Source of the DNA: Medicago truncatula
Lineage: Eukaryota; Streptophyta; Magnoliopsida; Fabales; Fabaceae
NCBI RefSeq assembly: GCF_003473485.1
Contig: NC_053046.1
Location: 42,121,832-42,185,831, forward strand
Length of the DNA: 64,000 nt
Direction: 5' to 3'
The notes beneath the pieces were generated by a model. The model was not told the origin of the DNA. It made no database searches and saw only the letters and a program-made list of their open reading frames with translations. A program made the position numbers and the translations under genes. Below are positions 22,196 to 34,210 of this stretch, piece after piece (within the stretch, counting starts at the first letter, position 1; every line of letters begins with the position of its first letter).

Positions 22196-23356
22196 TACAC
22201 CTTTAAATCTTATCAACATTGATTTGATTATATACGAGTATTCAAATCTTTATATCCTTGAAATATAGGTATATATGACCATTTTTATGGTTTGGTAGGG
22301 ACTGTTTGAGATAACTAGATACCATCCCACTTTTTTTTCTTCCCTTCTTGAGATAGATAGGCAGGTAGAAGAAAAAAAAAAATTAGTTCTCGAAAGATTA
22401 GAAGACTCTTTATTTTGAACATTTAAAAAACGGTATGAATTACTCCCCTCCTTCTAAAATTATGTGTTCTTTTTCCTAACTTTTTTATTTTAGTAAATGA
22501 TATATTTTTTATCATTAAAATCAACATTATTAATCATTTATTTAATAATCGTATAAAACTCAAGCAGAACACCTAATATGAGACGCAAGCATGGCAATGG
22601 GGCGCGGTGGGGACAAGTTATACATTCTCTATCCATCCCCGATTCTTATATACTTACATGTTACCCTACATATACCCAACAAGGATGACAAATTGAATCT
22701 CATCCCTATCCCGGACGGATTCAGGTATCTCGGCCCAAACCCGACCTTGGGGGTGTGCAAGTAGCTCAACCAAACTGGACCTCCAAAAGCTATGGCCCTA
22801 AAAAAAAATTAAGTCTAATACCCACACCCCACTTAAATTAAAAAAAATATATATATATATATGTTACTTCTTTTTCTTTCTTCACGTTTGAGTTTTTTCT
22901 AGACTCTAGTTCTCCTTTGTGGACATAAATCTGATGCAATCAAACATTCTCCAATTTGTATAATCACTTAATCATTTAATTTGAAAAACTATTTCATTAA
23001 AAGAATCACAACAATCATTTCTTTTTTGCATACACCATTCGTTTTCCCCTTTCCCACAATGGAAGAGTGACAAATCCAAACGACGCCGTTAGATAAATTT
23101 CACCTCTCTTTCAAGTTAGGTAAATTGAACTTAAAACTTTGAGGAGTAGCACACTCCAAGGATCAAAGCCAAGGCCACAAAACCTCCCAAAATATGTTTT
23201 TGTAAGGAAAAACCTCCCAAAATGTGTTAGAATTCATTTAAACGTTAATTCTACCATAAAATAATTATACTTTTGGTCATAAAGTATAATTATTATTATT
23301 ATTTTTGTTAAAAAAAATAATAATTACACTTTGGATTAAGCATTAAATAGAATATT
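22196..23356. other. AT-rich spacer with degraded repeats
   Basis: 22440-22560 has a Stowaway-like TACTCCCCTCCTTCTAAAAT edge. 22595-22760 has GGGGCGCGGTGGGGAC and TCGGCCCAAACCCGACC, as in a common dispersed plant repeat that I cannot name. 22845-22862 is an (AT)n run. No gene. Confidence 0.4.
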
Positions 23357-24132
23357 GAGTAAATTACACTCCCCTCCCCTGAAATATACTTGAATTACAC
23401 TTCCCTTTTCTGAAAGAAACTTGAATTACACTCCCCTAAATTCTTATGTTAAAATATACACTCTCATCACTTGCAATGTAAAATTTATACTCCCCTCCCT
23501 CATAAGATGCTTGAATTACAACCCCCTCCCTTAATAATTAAAAATGCTCTACACTTTAATCTATTTAACATAAATAAATATTTTTATGATATATTTTAAT
23601 TTTGAACCACCATTTAAAAAAATCATTTCTTTATAATTTAAATATCAATGATAATTAAATTTTAATATTTTTCTATTGATTTTATAATTTAGAGTATAAA
23701 ATTAACTTTTAAATAACCCTAATTTGATGTCTTTAGTCATTTTTTACATATTTTAATTTTATTTTGGGTTGTTTCATTTTATAATAGGGTTTAAAACTAC
23801 ATGATCATGAAACTGTGAATAAAGCATAGTGAAAAATATGTATTTAATTTTTTGTTATATTAAAATAGACCTATAATACAATTTTTTTCGAAGTGTGGTA
23901 GATTATTATTATTTTTGCTAGATTATTATAAATAAAAAAATATTGATGGAGTAAAGTGTAGATTTTATTATAAGAGGGGAGGAGAATGTAATTCAAGCTT
24001 CTCTTAGGAGAGGGGTGTGAAAAGTTTGATAATATGTTTTGAATAAGAGAGGAGGAGATTGTATATTTTAACCTAAGAGGGGAGGTGAGTGTAATTCAAG
24101 CATCTTAGAGGGGAGAAAAGTGTAATTTACTC
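23357..24132. mobile_element. Non-autonomous Mutator-like element, 776 bp
   Basis: The left end GAGTAAATTACACTCCCCTC is the inverse of the right end AAAAGTGTAATTTACTC. Flanks TAGAATATT (23348-23356) and TAAAATATT (24133-24141) form a 9-bp duplication with one change. CTTGAATTACAC-like words are repeated inside both arms. There is no coding capacity. Confidence 0.8.
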
Positions 24133-24199
24133 TAAAATATTCATACGGTAAAGTAAACTTTTTTTTTTTTTTGGTACGTGAAGGATCAAAGTTATATAT

Positions 24200-25550
24200 T
24201 GATAAGTGCTAGAAAGTTGTATTTTAAATGATATATTTTAGGCACTTTTGTTACTTGTTTTGCAAGTTATTGAGGGAAAAGCCAAGAGATAAGTGATTAT
24301 TGCCCTTTTACGCTTTATCTATCTTACTTCACCAATTTGTGCAGGATTCGAACTCAAGACATCAATCAAAGAGAAGAAAATGGAAAAAAGTACAAAAAGG
24401 CCGAAAAATGAGATCACTCGCCTCCAACTCGCCATGGCAAGCAGAAAAGGCGAGCAATTCCAGAAAGCAACAAAGATTACACGCCACCAACTCACAATGG
24501 CGAGTGGAAGGCGAGCAAACTCGCCATGGCGAGTGGAATGACTCGCGAGGCGAGCTAGGGCGGTTTAGCCTCTCACAGCTGACGTGGCACAAACCCAATG
24601 GCGAAGGAACCTCAACTCGCCATGGCGAATGAATGAGCTCGCGAGGCGAGTTGATGCAGAGTCAAAATTCTATAAATAGCCCACTCAACCATTTCATTGA
24701 TATACTTAGTTTTTTCTCAGAGTTTTCCATAGCTTTTCATTTTACAATATTTCTAGAGAGAGAGATAGGGCTTGTTCTTCATAGAGTGAGAGTGATAGAG
24801 AGTGGATTCTTCATCTTTTGTTGAGAAATCACAAGTTGTAATGAATCTTTCTTCTTCAATTCATTCTTGCAAGGCTTCCATGACAGTGAGTAGCTAAATC
24901 TCCTTTGTTGGGATTAGAGGTACTTGATCTTAGCTTAACATGTAATCTTTTGATCTATAAATATATGGTTCTAGCATTTGATTTGATATTGATGTTATTC
25001 TTGCACTTTAATCTTTATCTTTGATTTAATTGTGATTGAGAAATACTTTTGAATCTAGGTTTAGAATAACCATCTATCAAAACATAGGTTCTAGACATGG
25101 AATCGATGTTTTGATAATCACTTTGTGTATCCAAACCTAAAGCTTTCTTATCATTCAATAGATTGAGAAATCATCGATTGAACGATAAGATCGACTCTTG
25201 AATCATTCAATGGTTTGAGACATCGACGATTGAATGATACAATTGATTTCACAATATTGTTTGGACACGAATAGTGTTGTCGAGGAATACGTGATAATAT
25301 CAAAGAAAAGCTAGAATCCATGTATGGTCATTAGGTTATGTGTGACGCTTGATCAAGGAACTCTAATCCTAACAAGTGTTACGCCCTATTAATCTCAATT
25401 TTATCATTTGCAATTTAGTTACTAAAACAAATAACCAATTATCTTTTAACTTGGAATGATATTTGGTGTCGAACGGTCCGCGATATCGCACTAGTCCCCG
25501 AGGAGACGATATAAATACTTATAATTGTTTGATGCAATAATACTACATCA
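24200..25550 (+). mobile_element. Solo LTR of an LTR retrotransposon, 1351 bp
   Basis: It starts TGATAAGTGC and ends ACTACATCA (TGAT/ATCA). It is flanked by TATAT on both sides (24195-24199 and 25551-25555), the 5-bp duplication of retroviral-type integration. No internal region or second LTR follows, so it is what remains after LTR-LTR recombination. 24415-24660 contains repeated palindromic words such as CTCGCCATGGCGAG and CTCGCGAGGCGAG. TATAAATAG at about 24672 is a likely LTR promoter. The long LTR suggests a Ty3/gypsy family, but I cannot fix which one. Confidence 0.85.
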
Positions 25551-25635
25551 TATATTCAGGGGATAAAATCAAGTTAATAGAGTATTTAAATAAATTATTC
25601 TACCATTTATTAATTCCATACTATTGTTTTTTTGT

Positions 25636-25725
25636 CCTAGTGAGGTTAGCTCAATTGGTATCGACAATGCATAATATATGCAAGATTCAGGGTTCAGACC
25701 CCGACCACCACGAAAATAAAATACA
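25636..25725 (+). mobile_element. tRNA-derived SINE
   Basis: TAGCTCAATTGGT (25647-25659) is an A box and GGTTCAGACCC (25691-25701) a B box, with the usual GCATAATATATGCA spacer between them and CCCCGACCACC after. This is the common plant SINE head; the 3' tail blends into AT-rich DNA. Confidence 0.75.
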
Positions 25726-25847
25726 AAATTTCGCAAGTTATATATTATCATATTCTTTACTAAAAAATAAATAGATTATAAATATTTGGTCTAAAAATAA
25801 ATCATCATTATAAAAGAAGTTTATTTTTTAGGGCCATTATAAAAAAG

Positions 25848-26375
25848 TTATACACCTTTTCATCGTTCTTCTAAATAAATTGTTCTCTAGTGCTGCAATT
25901 AATATTATTTTTTTTGTTTGAAAAGTTGTGCTGCAATTAATATTAGTTATAACATTCCTTATTATTTTGTCAAAAAAAAATTCCTTATTATAATTACTAA
26001 AAAACAAAACATTCCCAAAAAATTAAAAATATTATAAAAAATAATTAAATATTTAAATAAATTATTCTGTTAATTAATTCTATTAATGAAATATATTATT
26101 TTGGCAAGTTATAAATTATATATATCCTGGTCAAAAAATATTAATCTTTATAAAAAAATTATACACCTTTTCCTCATTCTTTTATGTAAATTCTTGTCTA
26201 CTGCTGCAATTAATATTATTTATAACATTCCTTATTATAATTTTCTTTTTGCAAGTTAATAAATGATCATTATTCTGGTAAAAAAAAAAACATTCTTTAC
26301 AAAAAATTATACACCTTTTCACACCATCATTCTTCTATATAAATGCTCTCTTGTGCTGTAATAAATATAAGTTGA
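25848..26375 (+). repeat. Three tandem promoter-like modules upstream of LTP copy 3
   Basis: TTATACACCTTTTC followed by TTCTTCTA/TATAAAT-like, CTAGTGCTGCAATTAATATT and usually TATAACATTCCTTAT recurs at about 25848-25965, 26159-26237 and 26307-26375. The last copy carries the TATA box used by the gene; the TATA in the first two is degraded (CTAAATAAAT, TTATGTAAAT). The last words also resemble the promoter of copy 2 (GTTATAACATTC). Confidence 0.75.
26336..26343 (+). promoter_or_regulatory. TATA box of LTP copy 3
   Basis: TATATAAA, about 100 bp before the ATG, in the conserved TTCTATATAAA context and inside the third promoter module. Confidence 0.75.
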
Positions 26376-26442
26376 CAATTCTTTGTTTTCGACCAAACTA
26401 AGTTGATTTTGAATTTGAGAAAAGAGTAAGATTTTGATCATC

Positions 26443-26974
26443 ATGGCAACTAGATACTTACACTTTACAACATTAGTTCTTGCCGTAAGCATCTTAGTGG
26501 TAGGAATTTCTGGTCAATTTGAATGTGGTGGTGACTTGAATGGCATTGTATATCATTGTAAACCTTTTGTCTTAAAGGATGGGCCAACTTTGCCACCATC
26601 AGATTTATGTTGTAATGCATTGAACGGTGTTGATGTCTCATGTTACTGCCAATATGTGACTCCTCGTCTTATGCAAAATATCAGCATTGACAAAGCTTTG
26701 AATGTAGCTCGAAATTGCGAATTGCAAGATATTCCTACAGGCAAATGTGGAAGTAAGTTAATATTTTTAAAGAGCTTAATAGAGTAAATTATACACACAC
26801 TAATCAGTTGGTTATTGAATAATATTATAAACTGTATGATTTTTAATCCAAAAGAAAGATTGATTTATTATATATATTAATTTATATTAATTTCTTTGTA
26901 CAATGCTAATCATGTTTAGTATAACTGTGACTCTTTCAGGTTATAATCCTCCTCCTACTTCTCCAAAGGCTTGA
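26443..26974 (+). CDS. DIR1-like lipid-transfer protein, copy 3
   Basis: Exons 26443-26752 and 26940-26974 give 114 residues. The signal peptide (1 to about 24) is followed by QFECGG. Eight cysteines show the C-X10-C-X16-CC-X9-CYC-X22-C-X9-C spacing of copy 1. The tail is SYNPPPTSPKA. Its 187-bp intron is longer than that of copy 2 and is the one that matches the orphan exon region at 20.8 kb. Predicted to be secreted and to bind a lipid; specific role unknown. Confidence 0.85.
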
Positions 26975-27399
26975 TGCAAAAATTTGGGCTGGGCGCATGC
27001 AACTTATATACATGAATAAAATAAAATAAAACATGACATGTATTCTAAAAGAAAAGCATGATGTACATGCGTCTTCTTAATTACTGATTTATGCTCTCTC
27101 TCCCTTTGATATGTATTTTTATTTTTATGAGTTCAATGATGTAATCTCAGTGCTATGAAATAGATTTGATAATAATACTCAAGCTATGGATCAATTGAAC
27201 TCGGTTTGAGAGAATACAACCATTTTTTACAATATTATGAGGGGAAGAGTAAGAATATCAAAACTTATCTTTCAAACCATTAAAAAAATCAGTATTTAAC
27301 ACCATGTTAAATTTAACCAATTTCCCCACTCCTTAGTTATTAATATTTACCTCATTGATAACTACAACAGTATAAATAACAGACCCAACAAGGTGCATC
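26975..27399. other. LTP copy 3 downstream spacer
   Basis: The 3' flank shares words with copy 2 (ATGTATTTTTATGAGTTCAATGATGTAATCTCAGTGCTA-type text, at 20463 and 27112), so the duplication extended past the gene. No further gene. Confidence 0.55.
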
Positions 27400-27920
27400 A
27401 ATTGCAATTCATTTATTTTTATTGGGTCCGAGGATCTAATGCATTTCATTAAAAATCAACGAGACAATCCAATATACCAATATAAGGTTGAGAATACGCG
27501 TTATATATTGCCACTTTTGCCAGATTATGAACAACTATATTAACTTCTCTTCTAAAGAACTCAATATAAGAGTTATTAAAAACGACAATAAAATGCTATG
27601 AGATTTAGATAAAATAGAACCTAAAGAGATTGACCATGCACTGCTCCGTTGAAAAAGTCTACTACATTTTTAGAGTAAAGAGTAAATATAATTTGTTTAA
27701 ACCCCGACTCTTTCATCCATTTAATAGAAGCCAACAATCCCACAATGTCTCCCACATTAATCTCCATTATTGGCCGAACCACCACCTTTTTGCTCTCATG
27801 AAAATCCCAAACTCATCGTGAACACATGATATGCCTATTCTCACTTTGTTTTGAGGCTCAGAGAACGACGCATCAATGTTGCATCTAACAAAGCTCGATG
27901 GAGACCGCTGCCATCTCTTT
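27400..27920 (-). mobile_element. 5'-truncated L1 LINE fragment with RNase H domain
   Basis: On the minus strand it encodes VRCNIDASFSEPQNKVRIGI, then CVHDEFGIFMRAKRWW, then pieces resembling GLLASIKWMKESGFKQIIF and HNLAKVAIYN. These are the start, middle and end of the RVT_3 RNase H domain found at the C-terminus of plant L1 ORF2. Several stops and frame shifts interrupt it. The 3' end, GGACCCAATAAAAATAAATG in its own sense, lies near 27410. Confidence 0.75.
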
Positions 27921-28840
27921 AAAACCTGAGGTTGTTGCTAATGTTGAGTGTGCCTGTCCATTGCTGATGTTTAGTTATTAGAATGAAGGGTATTTTGGCA
28001 GTTAGTCTTACATAGACACAATTGCAATTAAAATTATTTGGACACACAAAACAATGAAAGAAATTAAAAGATATAAATAAGTTAGTCATATCATCCAACT
28101 TCATTAAACCATTTTCTCTTTAAAAAAACATTTGTGAGTGTGTCCAATTTTTTTTATTTAGGTTTGTCTTTAAGCAAATATTTCTCGTATTTTGGATAGT
28201 TAAGAGTGTTTATAGGGGTACAAGTACAATCGCAAGGGTGTATAATTTAATTATAAATAAATATAGACCAACTCTTTTATTTGTATAGAAGTAATTCCTC
28301 ACACTCATTCAACTCTTTATTTTTTCTCTATCTATCTCTTTTTATCACATCACTTAATTCCTTTGAAGTGGTGAGTCTTATTGAAAAAACTCAAGTTCCA
28401 TATCAGATAGATAAGACTTTTGATAAGAGTTTATAACGAGGAGACACTTCTCACCTTTAGAATTTGGTTAAATCTAAAAAAACTCATATGCATCAATCAA
28501 AAAATAAAGTTCATATGTAGTCTAATTAAACTAGATTTATTTATACCCTGTTTTATGATAATTTTTTTCTATTTAAATATTAATTTATTATTGAAGAATG
28601 CTAAGAAGACATTTTGTGACACACATTCTTTATTGGTCGAAATTTATATGGGTTCAACCAAATTTATATAAGACATAATTTGATGAGTGAGTGATATGAA
28701 TTTCACCAAATAAAGTTGTTAAATAAATAAATAAAACGTAAAAATAATAATTGAAGAGAAAAATAGAAAATATGAATCTGGATTATATTCATTATCCGAC
28801 CAAGAGTAACTCTGTTTCAGCTAAAGTTGATTTTGCTGCC
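27921..28840. other. Spacer and 5' region of the trigger factor gene
   Basis: AT-rich and without a supported gene. An in-frame upstream ATG at 28772 would add 23 residues (MNLDYIHYPTK...) before the chosen start. Confidence 0.4.
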
Positions 28841-31800
28841 ATGGAGCTCTGTACTCGAACCTTCACAACTACTTCTCTTCCTTTCAACCCTTCTTTCTCT
28901 CTTCCTTCTTCTTCTTCTTCTTCTTCTTCAATTTCTCTTCATCTTCATTCCAATACTACTCTTAAACCCTTCAAATTCAATCTCTCATCTTCTTTCATTC
29001 AACCATCTCTTTATCATCACACTTCTTCTCCCTTCACTGTCTCAGCTTCTTCTTCTTCTTCAGTTGAACTTTTCCCAGAAAATGACCGTCTTCCTGCTCA
29101 ATTGAAGGTCACTGAAACAAAGGAATCCAATTCCAGAGTATGTCTTACTTTTTTTTTTTTTTTTACTTTATTTCAGTTTTATTTTATGCTGCATTGTTTC
29201 AATTTGATTTTTGGATTTTACAAGAACATGTAATGGCGGAAAAAAAGAGACAAGAAATTTCTTCATGTTATAGACCAAAATGTTATCTATTTATACATGG
29301 AACATCTATCTAGTGTTGCTTGTCCTAGAGGGAAATTACTTTATTTCCTGATTTTCAGTTTGTGATTTGAAAATAATTTGCTATGTTATTTTAATTATTT
29401 ATGAAAATCTATATTAAAACAATCAATAGTGTACACATATAACATTTCTTTATGTTATTCAATGGCTTCCATGAAAATGTGTTGGTATAAGTTTGTGCTA
29501 GTATCATTAATCAACTACAAATGAAACTCTTAAAATAAGACAATGCTAAGGTATTCATATTACTGAATATATATTTATGATATCTTGCAGGTTACATTGC
29601 ATGTGGAGGTTCCATCACTTGTATGCGAGGACTGTTATGAAAGGGTCCTAGTTGAGTTTACAAAGTTCGCCAAGGTATTATTCATTTATGCTTACATTAT
29701 GTTTATAGTATTATATAATATATCTTTCTCGTATTCAATCCAAACAGAATTCATTCAGGAAATTGTTTTTGTCTGCGAATAGAGTAATATTTATGCAGTC
29801 TTTCATTAGTAGTTAATAATTTCTGGTATCTAAATTGGAGGTTATAACCAGTCTGTCATACAAAATTTGAGGTTACTAAATTTTACAATCTTAAGATTTT
29901 TACCCTACCATATCATATACAAGTTTACTATTTCACCCTCTTTTAAGAAAACATGCTGCTTATAAGTTATAGTAATATGAGCTAATTTAACATTGTTTTA
30001 CATCAACAGGTACCTGGATTTCGTCCTGGAAAAAAGATCCCGGAAAGTATTCTTGTTGGTTATGTGGGGAGTAAAAATGTTCAAAAGGCTACGATCGAAT
30101 CAATATTGAGGAGGACACTTTCACACGCTGTAACAGCAGTATGTTGTAATCTGGTTTCCGTTTTCTCATTTCTGATGTCCTTGCGTTCTTTCTTGTTGTT
30201 AGCTTTTTAGACAATGTTGGGTTCACTCTGCTTATTTGCAATTATATCCGTGAGTGAAGTCCATGATAGTAAAATTTGTGTGAGATATATCTGTGAGCCT
30301 TTTAGACAATGTTGTACTAGAAATATGTTTGTTGGTCCATGCACATTGCACTAACACACACTGATAATCAACCATTCCACATTATCGAAGTCCATGATAG
30401 TAAATTTGTGTTAGATATATTTGCCAATGAAATGCCTTTAACACGGCGACTTGTTACTGATCAAAATATTTAATAATAATGATAATTATTTATTATAATT
30501 TTTCCGATCGTTTGTCCGAAGTTATTACTAAAAAAAGTGGATTATTGGATCAAGTAATATTTTGATCTTTCACTTGAACATCTCATAATCAATTTTGTTT
30601 TATAGGTTACTGGAAGGGCTTTGCAGGATTCTATACGTATAGTTACTAAATTTTCTGATATGGAGGATACCTATTCTTCTCTCGGATATCTTAGGTAATC
30701 AATAGGTTACTATTTGAAATTCATTTTCAGTGACGCTCATCTCTTCCTCCTTTTTTTTTGAGTCCGTTATACCAAAACTATCTACACTCATAAAATAGAG
30801 AAAAGGAAGATCATAATGAAGAATGCTCACATTATCAGCCGATGACTTCTACATTGCAGATTATATTAATTACTCTCGCTTATTTCACCTTTTCAGATAT
30901 GATGTGAGTGTTGATGTTGCACCAGAAATCAAATGGATTTCTGATGATGCATACAAAAACTTGAAGGTTGTTGTTGAGATAGACAATGAAATAGATGCTC
31001 ACATAGCATCTGAAAAAGAATTTAGACGGCGTTACAAGTCAGCCGGTGTACTGAAAGTTGTTACTGATAGAGGACTACAGGTGATTCGATTTAATCTGTA
31101 CCAGTCAACTAACTGACACTGATTTTCTTTTCCATTTTTAATGTGGTTGCTTATGCTATTCATTTCAAACCTACGTGAGTCATTTTATTCGTAACGTTTT
31201 CAAGTTTTACCAAACATGTGTTCAGAATCTATCCATATTTCCTCATGAACATGAATGTATTATATTTAGTCGCAGGCTCACAGCAAACTGTCTTCGTATG
31301 AATACCATTTCCTTTTATATGTATTTTATAATTTATACATCATCTTGATAATTATTGTGCGTATTTAATTTTACAGGTCGGTGATGTTGTTGTACTTGAC
31401 ATCTCAGCAACGACCGTTGATCAAGAATCAAATATCAAAAATATTCCTTCTGCTGAAAGTAAAGGTAGGTGATATGCTTGCAAAATGATATTTAACTGAT
31501 TTGTGATAGCAGTTATTTTGGGGCGATATATCATGATCATTTTTTCATCAAACATTATACTACATATGCAGGATTCAATTTTGATACAGAGGATAGTGAA
31601 ATATTAGTACCAGGTTTCCTTGATTCTATAATTGGAATTGGTCGAGGCGAAACAAAGTCATTCCCCCTTGTTTTTCCTGAAACATGGAAGCAGGAAAATC
31701 TCCAAGGTGTTCATGCTCAGTTTACTGTAAGTTTCTAATGCCGAATCAAAAGATTAATTATTTTAAAAACACGAGCCAGCATAGTAGTTTTTCTTTTGGT

Positions 31801-33679
31801 TTTATAAGATACCAACTTGTTCACCAACATGTATAGTTTATGGATTTTTGCTATAATTTTCTTGGGCCTTTGATCTGTGTTTGTGTATGCACACGAGCCC
31901 ATTGAACGTTAACTGAGCAACTAATTGAGCTTCTCTTTCATTTCTAACAGGTTGAGTGCAAAGAACTTTTTTACAGAGATTTACCAGAGCTAGATGATTC
32001 TATTGCTGATAAGCTTATCCCTGGATGTACCACAGTGCAACAGGTGACATTTTCTCCCTCAAGTGCAATTGTCATAGTAAAGTGTAAACTGAAGAATTAT
32101 TATATTTGTTGAATTGCAAGTAAAATTCTCCAGCATGAATTTCCAGGTCAAAGACTTATTGTTAGAAAGATTCCAAGAGATAGAGCAAACAGCTAGGGAA
32201 CAAGCAACTGATAATGCTATATTAGATCAGATTTCTAAGGTAACATTACATCATTAGGTAACAGTATTAAATTGAATCTGTCTTGTCTTCCAGATTAGAA
32301 TGTACCTCGCAACATCTTTTTCGATATGCATGCTTCTTTTACCTTGTGCATAATGATGTGTTTCTGACATGAACACACTTGAGTATTTTCTTTCTTTCTT
32401 TCTTTCTTTCTTTTTCTGGTAGGTATATATTCATATTATCATTCTTCAGTTTCTGTAACTTTTTCGCTTAGTATTCATATTGTCATTTCAGATGGTGGAA
32501 GTTGATATACCTCAATCCTTGTTTGATGAACAAGGTAGACAGCTATATGGATCCAGCCTATTAGAAATGCAGGTATTGATTCAAGTAGGAACATTCTTTG
32601 GCCAATCAGAAAACTTGGATTCCAACATTTAAAGGAAAAAAAAAAATCTCTCTCAGGCGCACACATTTATTTACTAGTTCTTATTTGGCACCATCGTAAT
32701 GATGCAGACAAAAATAAAACTAAGTGAGCAGCAGCTGGCTACTCTATCAAGTCCAAAGGCCGTGAATGAATATCTTGAGCATCATAGGGAAAATATTACA
32801 AATTTGATCAAACAGAACCTGGCAGTTGGTGACATATATAAGCGTGAAAATATGCAGGTATACTTGTCTGAGTAAGATATGTATTCTATACAAATAGTTA
32901 CTCAGGTCTTACTGACAACAAATATTTCCCATTGCCAAAAGATGATATGAGTGTATTAGTGCCACTCAGTTTAATCTGATTGAGAAATAACATTTGTTTT
33001 GCATATCACATTATTTATTATTAAACTGTCTAGTCTATTTTGTAAATTATTTGGCTTATTAGAATAATATATGTTGTTCTCTAGCTTCCTACTGAAGACA
33101 TCGTCAAAGAGGTTGAGAATTCCATTGCTGAATTCAAACGTCAAAAACAAGAATACGACGAGGAACGTGTAAAGGAACAGGTTTGCACCTTACTTTTGAA
33201 TTTGCTTACTGTTATTTTGTTTTTAAATTTTTGTTTTGGCTGCTTAATCATTGCATTTATGCATATCCGAAATAAAAAATATTATGAACCGTTTTTAAAA
33301 TGGACAATGTAGGGATATAAACACTTTCTACTTGCATAGTATTTTTTTCTTTTGAAACAGCAAAAAGAGATGTATATTCTAAATAATGGAATATAAAGGA
33401 TACTAAAACCCAAATACAAACTAAGAACAAGGGCTATCCAAAAGGATTGCATGGTATCTTCATTAACAAAAGTCACTTCATTTTGTAGGAAATGATAGTT
33501 AGGTTGCATTTTTCAATTTTAAGGTGGAAATCTGTGTCTTGAACTTCTCTCTTTCCTAATTTAAAGATTGATTGATATGATCTATTTGAACTTTCTTCAA
33601 GGTTCAAGAAATACTAGAAGGAGCTAAGGTGCTAGAGTGGTTGAGAGAACATGCAGAAGTTCAGTATATAACAATATGA
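28841..33679 (+). CDS. TIG: Plastid trigger factor-like chaperone
   Basis: Ribosome-associated folding helper and peptidyl-prolyl isomerase of the trigger factor family, here with a plastid leader. Thirteen exons join in phase: 28841-29137, 29591-29674, 30010-30138, 30606-30694, 30897-31080, 31377-31464, 31572-31726, 31951-32043, 32147-32239, 32492-32572, 32708-32857, 33085-33180 and 33602-33679. They give 538 residues. Residues 1 to about 75 are a Ser-rich transit peptide. The N-terminal domain carries VPGFRPGKKIP (128-138), the ribosome-binding signature. The FKBP-like domain is about 262-365 and the helical C-terminal domain about 366-538. The MELC start at 28841 is preferred over the in-frame ATG at 28772 because the family begins this way. 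It resembles AT5G55220. Confidence 0.95.
30206..30425. repeat. Diverged direct repeats in a trigger factor intron
   Basis: TTTTAGACAATGTTG occurs at 30206 and 30299. GAAGTCCATGATAGTAAA followed by TTTGTGTKAGATATAT occurs at about 30257 and 30388. The block was duplicated locally inside the intron. Confidence 0.7.
32388..32414. repeat. (TTTC)n microsatellite in a trigger factor intron
   Basis: About six CTTT units in the intron before exon 10. Confidence 0.9.
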
Positions 33680-34210
33680 GAGACAAGCACCGGCCAAACA
33701 AATTAGGAAAGTGAGATTGCAGATCCATTTAAAGAGTTTTCTTTCGGCCAATGTAAGTTTTAAGAAATTAAACAATTCTTGATTGAATTTTGTAGAAAGA
33801 ACATTAAGAATAGAAATATGTGTTACAAGTGATGATAAATCTTTTCTTGAAAGTAGAAAGCGGTAACAAAAACAGTAGGAAATAGTACAGAAAATCCTAC
33901 AAAGAGCTCCATTTGCAGCCACCCATTCCATGCTAGCAAGAAGTTACAGATTCTATTTAAAACCTCAAATCTTTCCAACAACTATGTATGCATCGAAAAA
34001 CACCGATATATTTCTCGCCACACACATGCTTAAAATGTCAATGTCAATCCCAAAATGGAAATAAGCAATGTGATATTCAAGGATCTCTGTACTCACTTCC
34101 AAATATACTCAGCAGTTAAAAAAGAGTGGCCTCAAAAAGATTCTTTATCAATCTTCATCATTTGTAACACCAATTGAAGCATGCTTGATAGAATGTACAT
34201 AGTGAACTTG
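33680..34210. other. Convergent 3' flank between trigger factor and CDP-DAG synthase
   Basis: The 531-bp interval holds both 3' UTRs. There is no repeat or extra gene, so the transcripts probably end close together. Confidence 0.6.

Noticed and set aside
25647-25701. A and B boxes as a tRNA gene
   Set aside because: No acceptor stem or anticodon arm can be paired; it is the head of a SINE.
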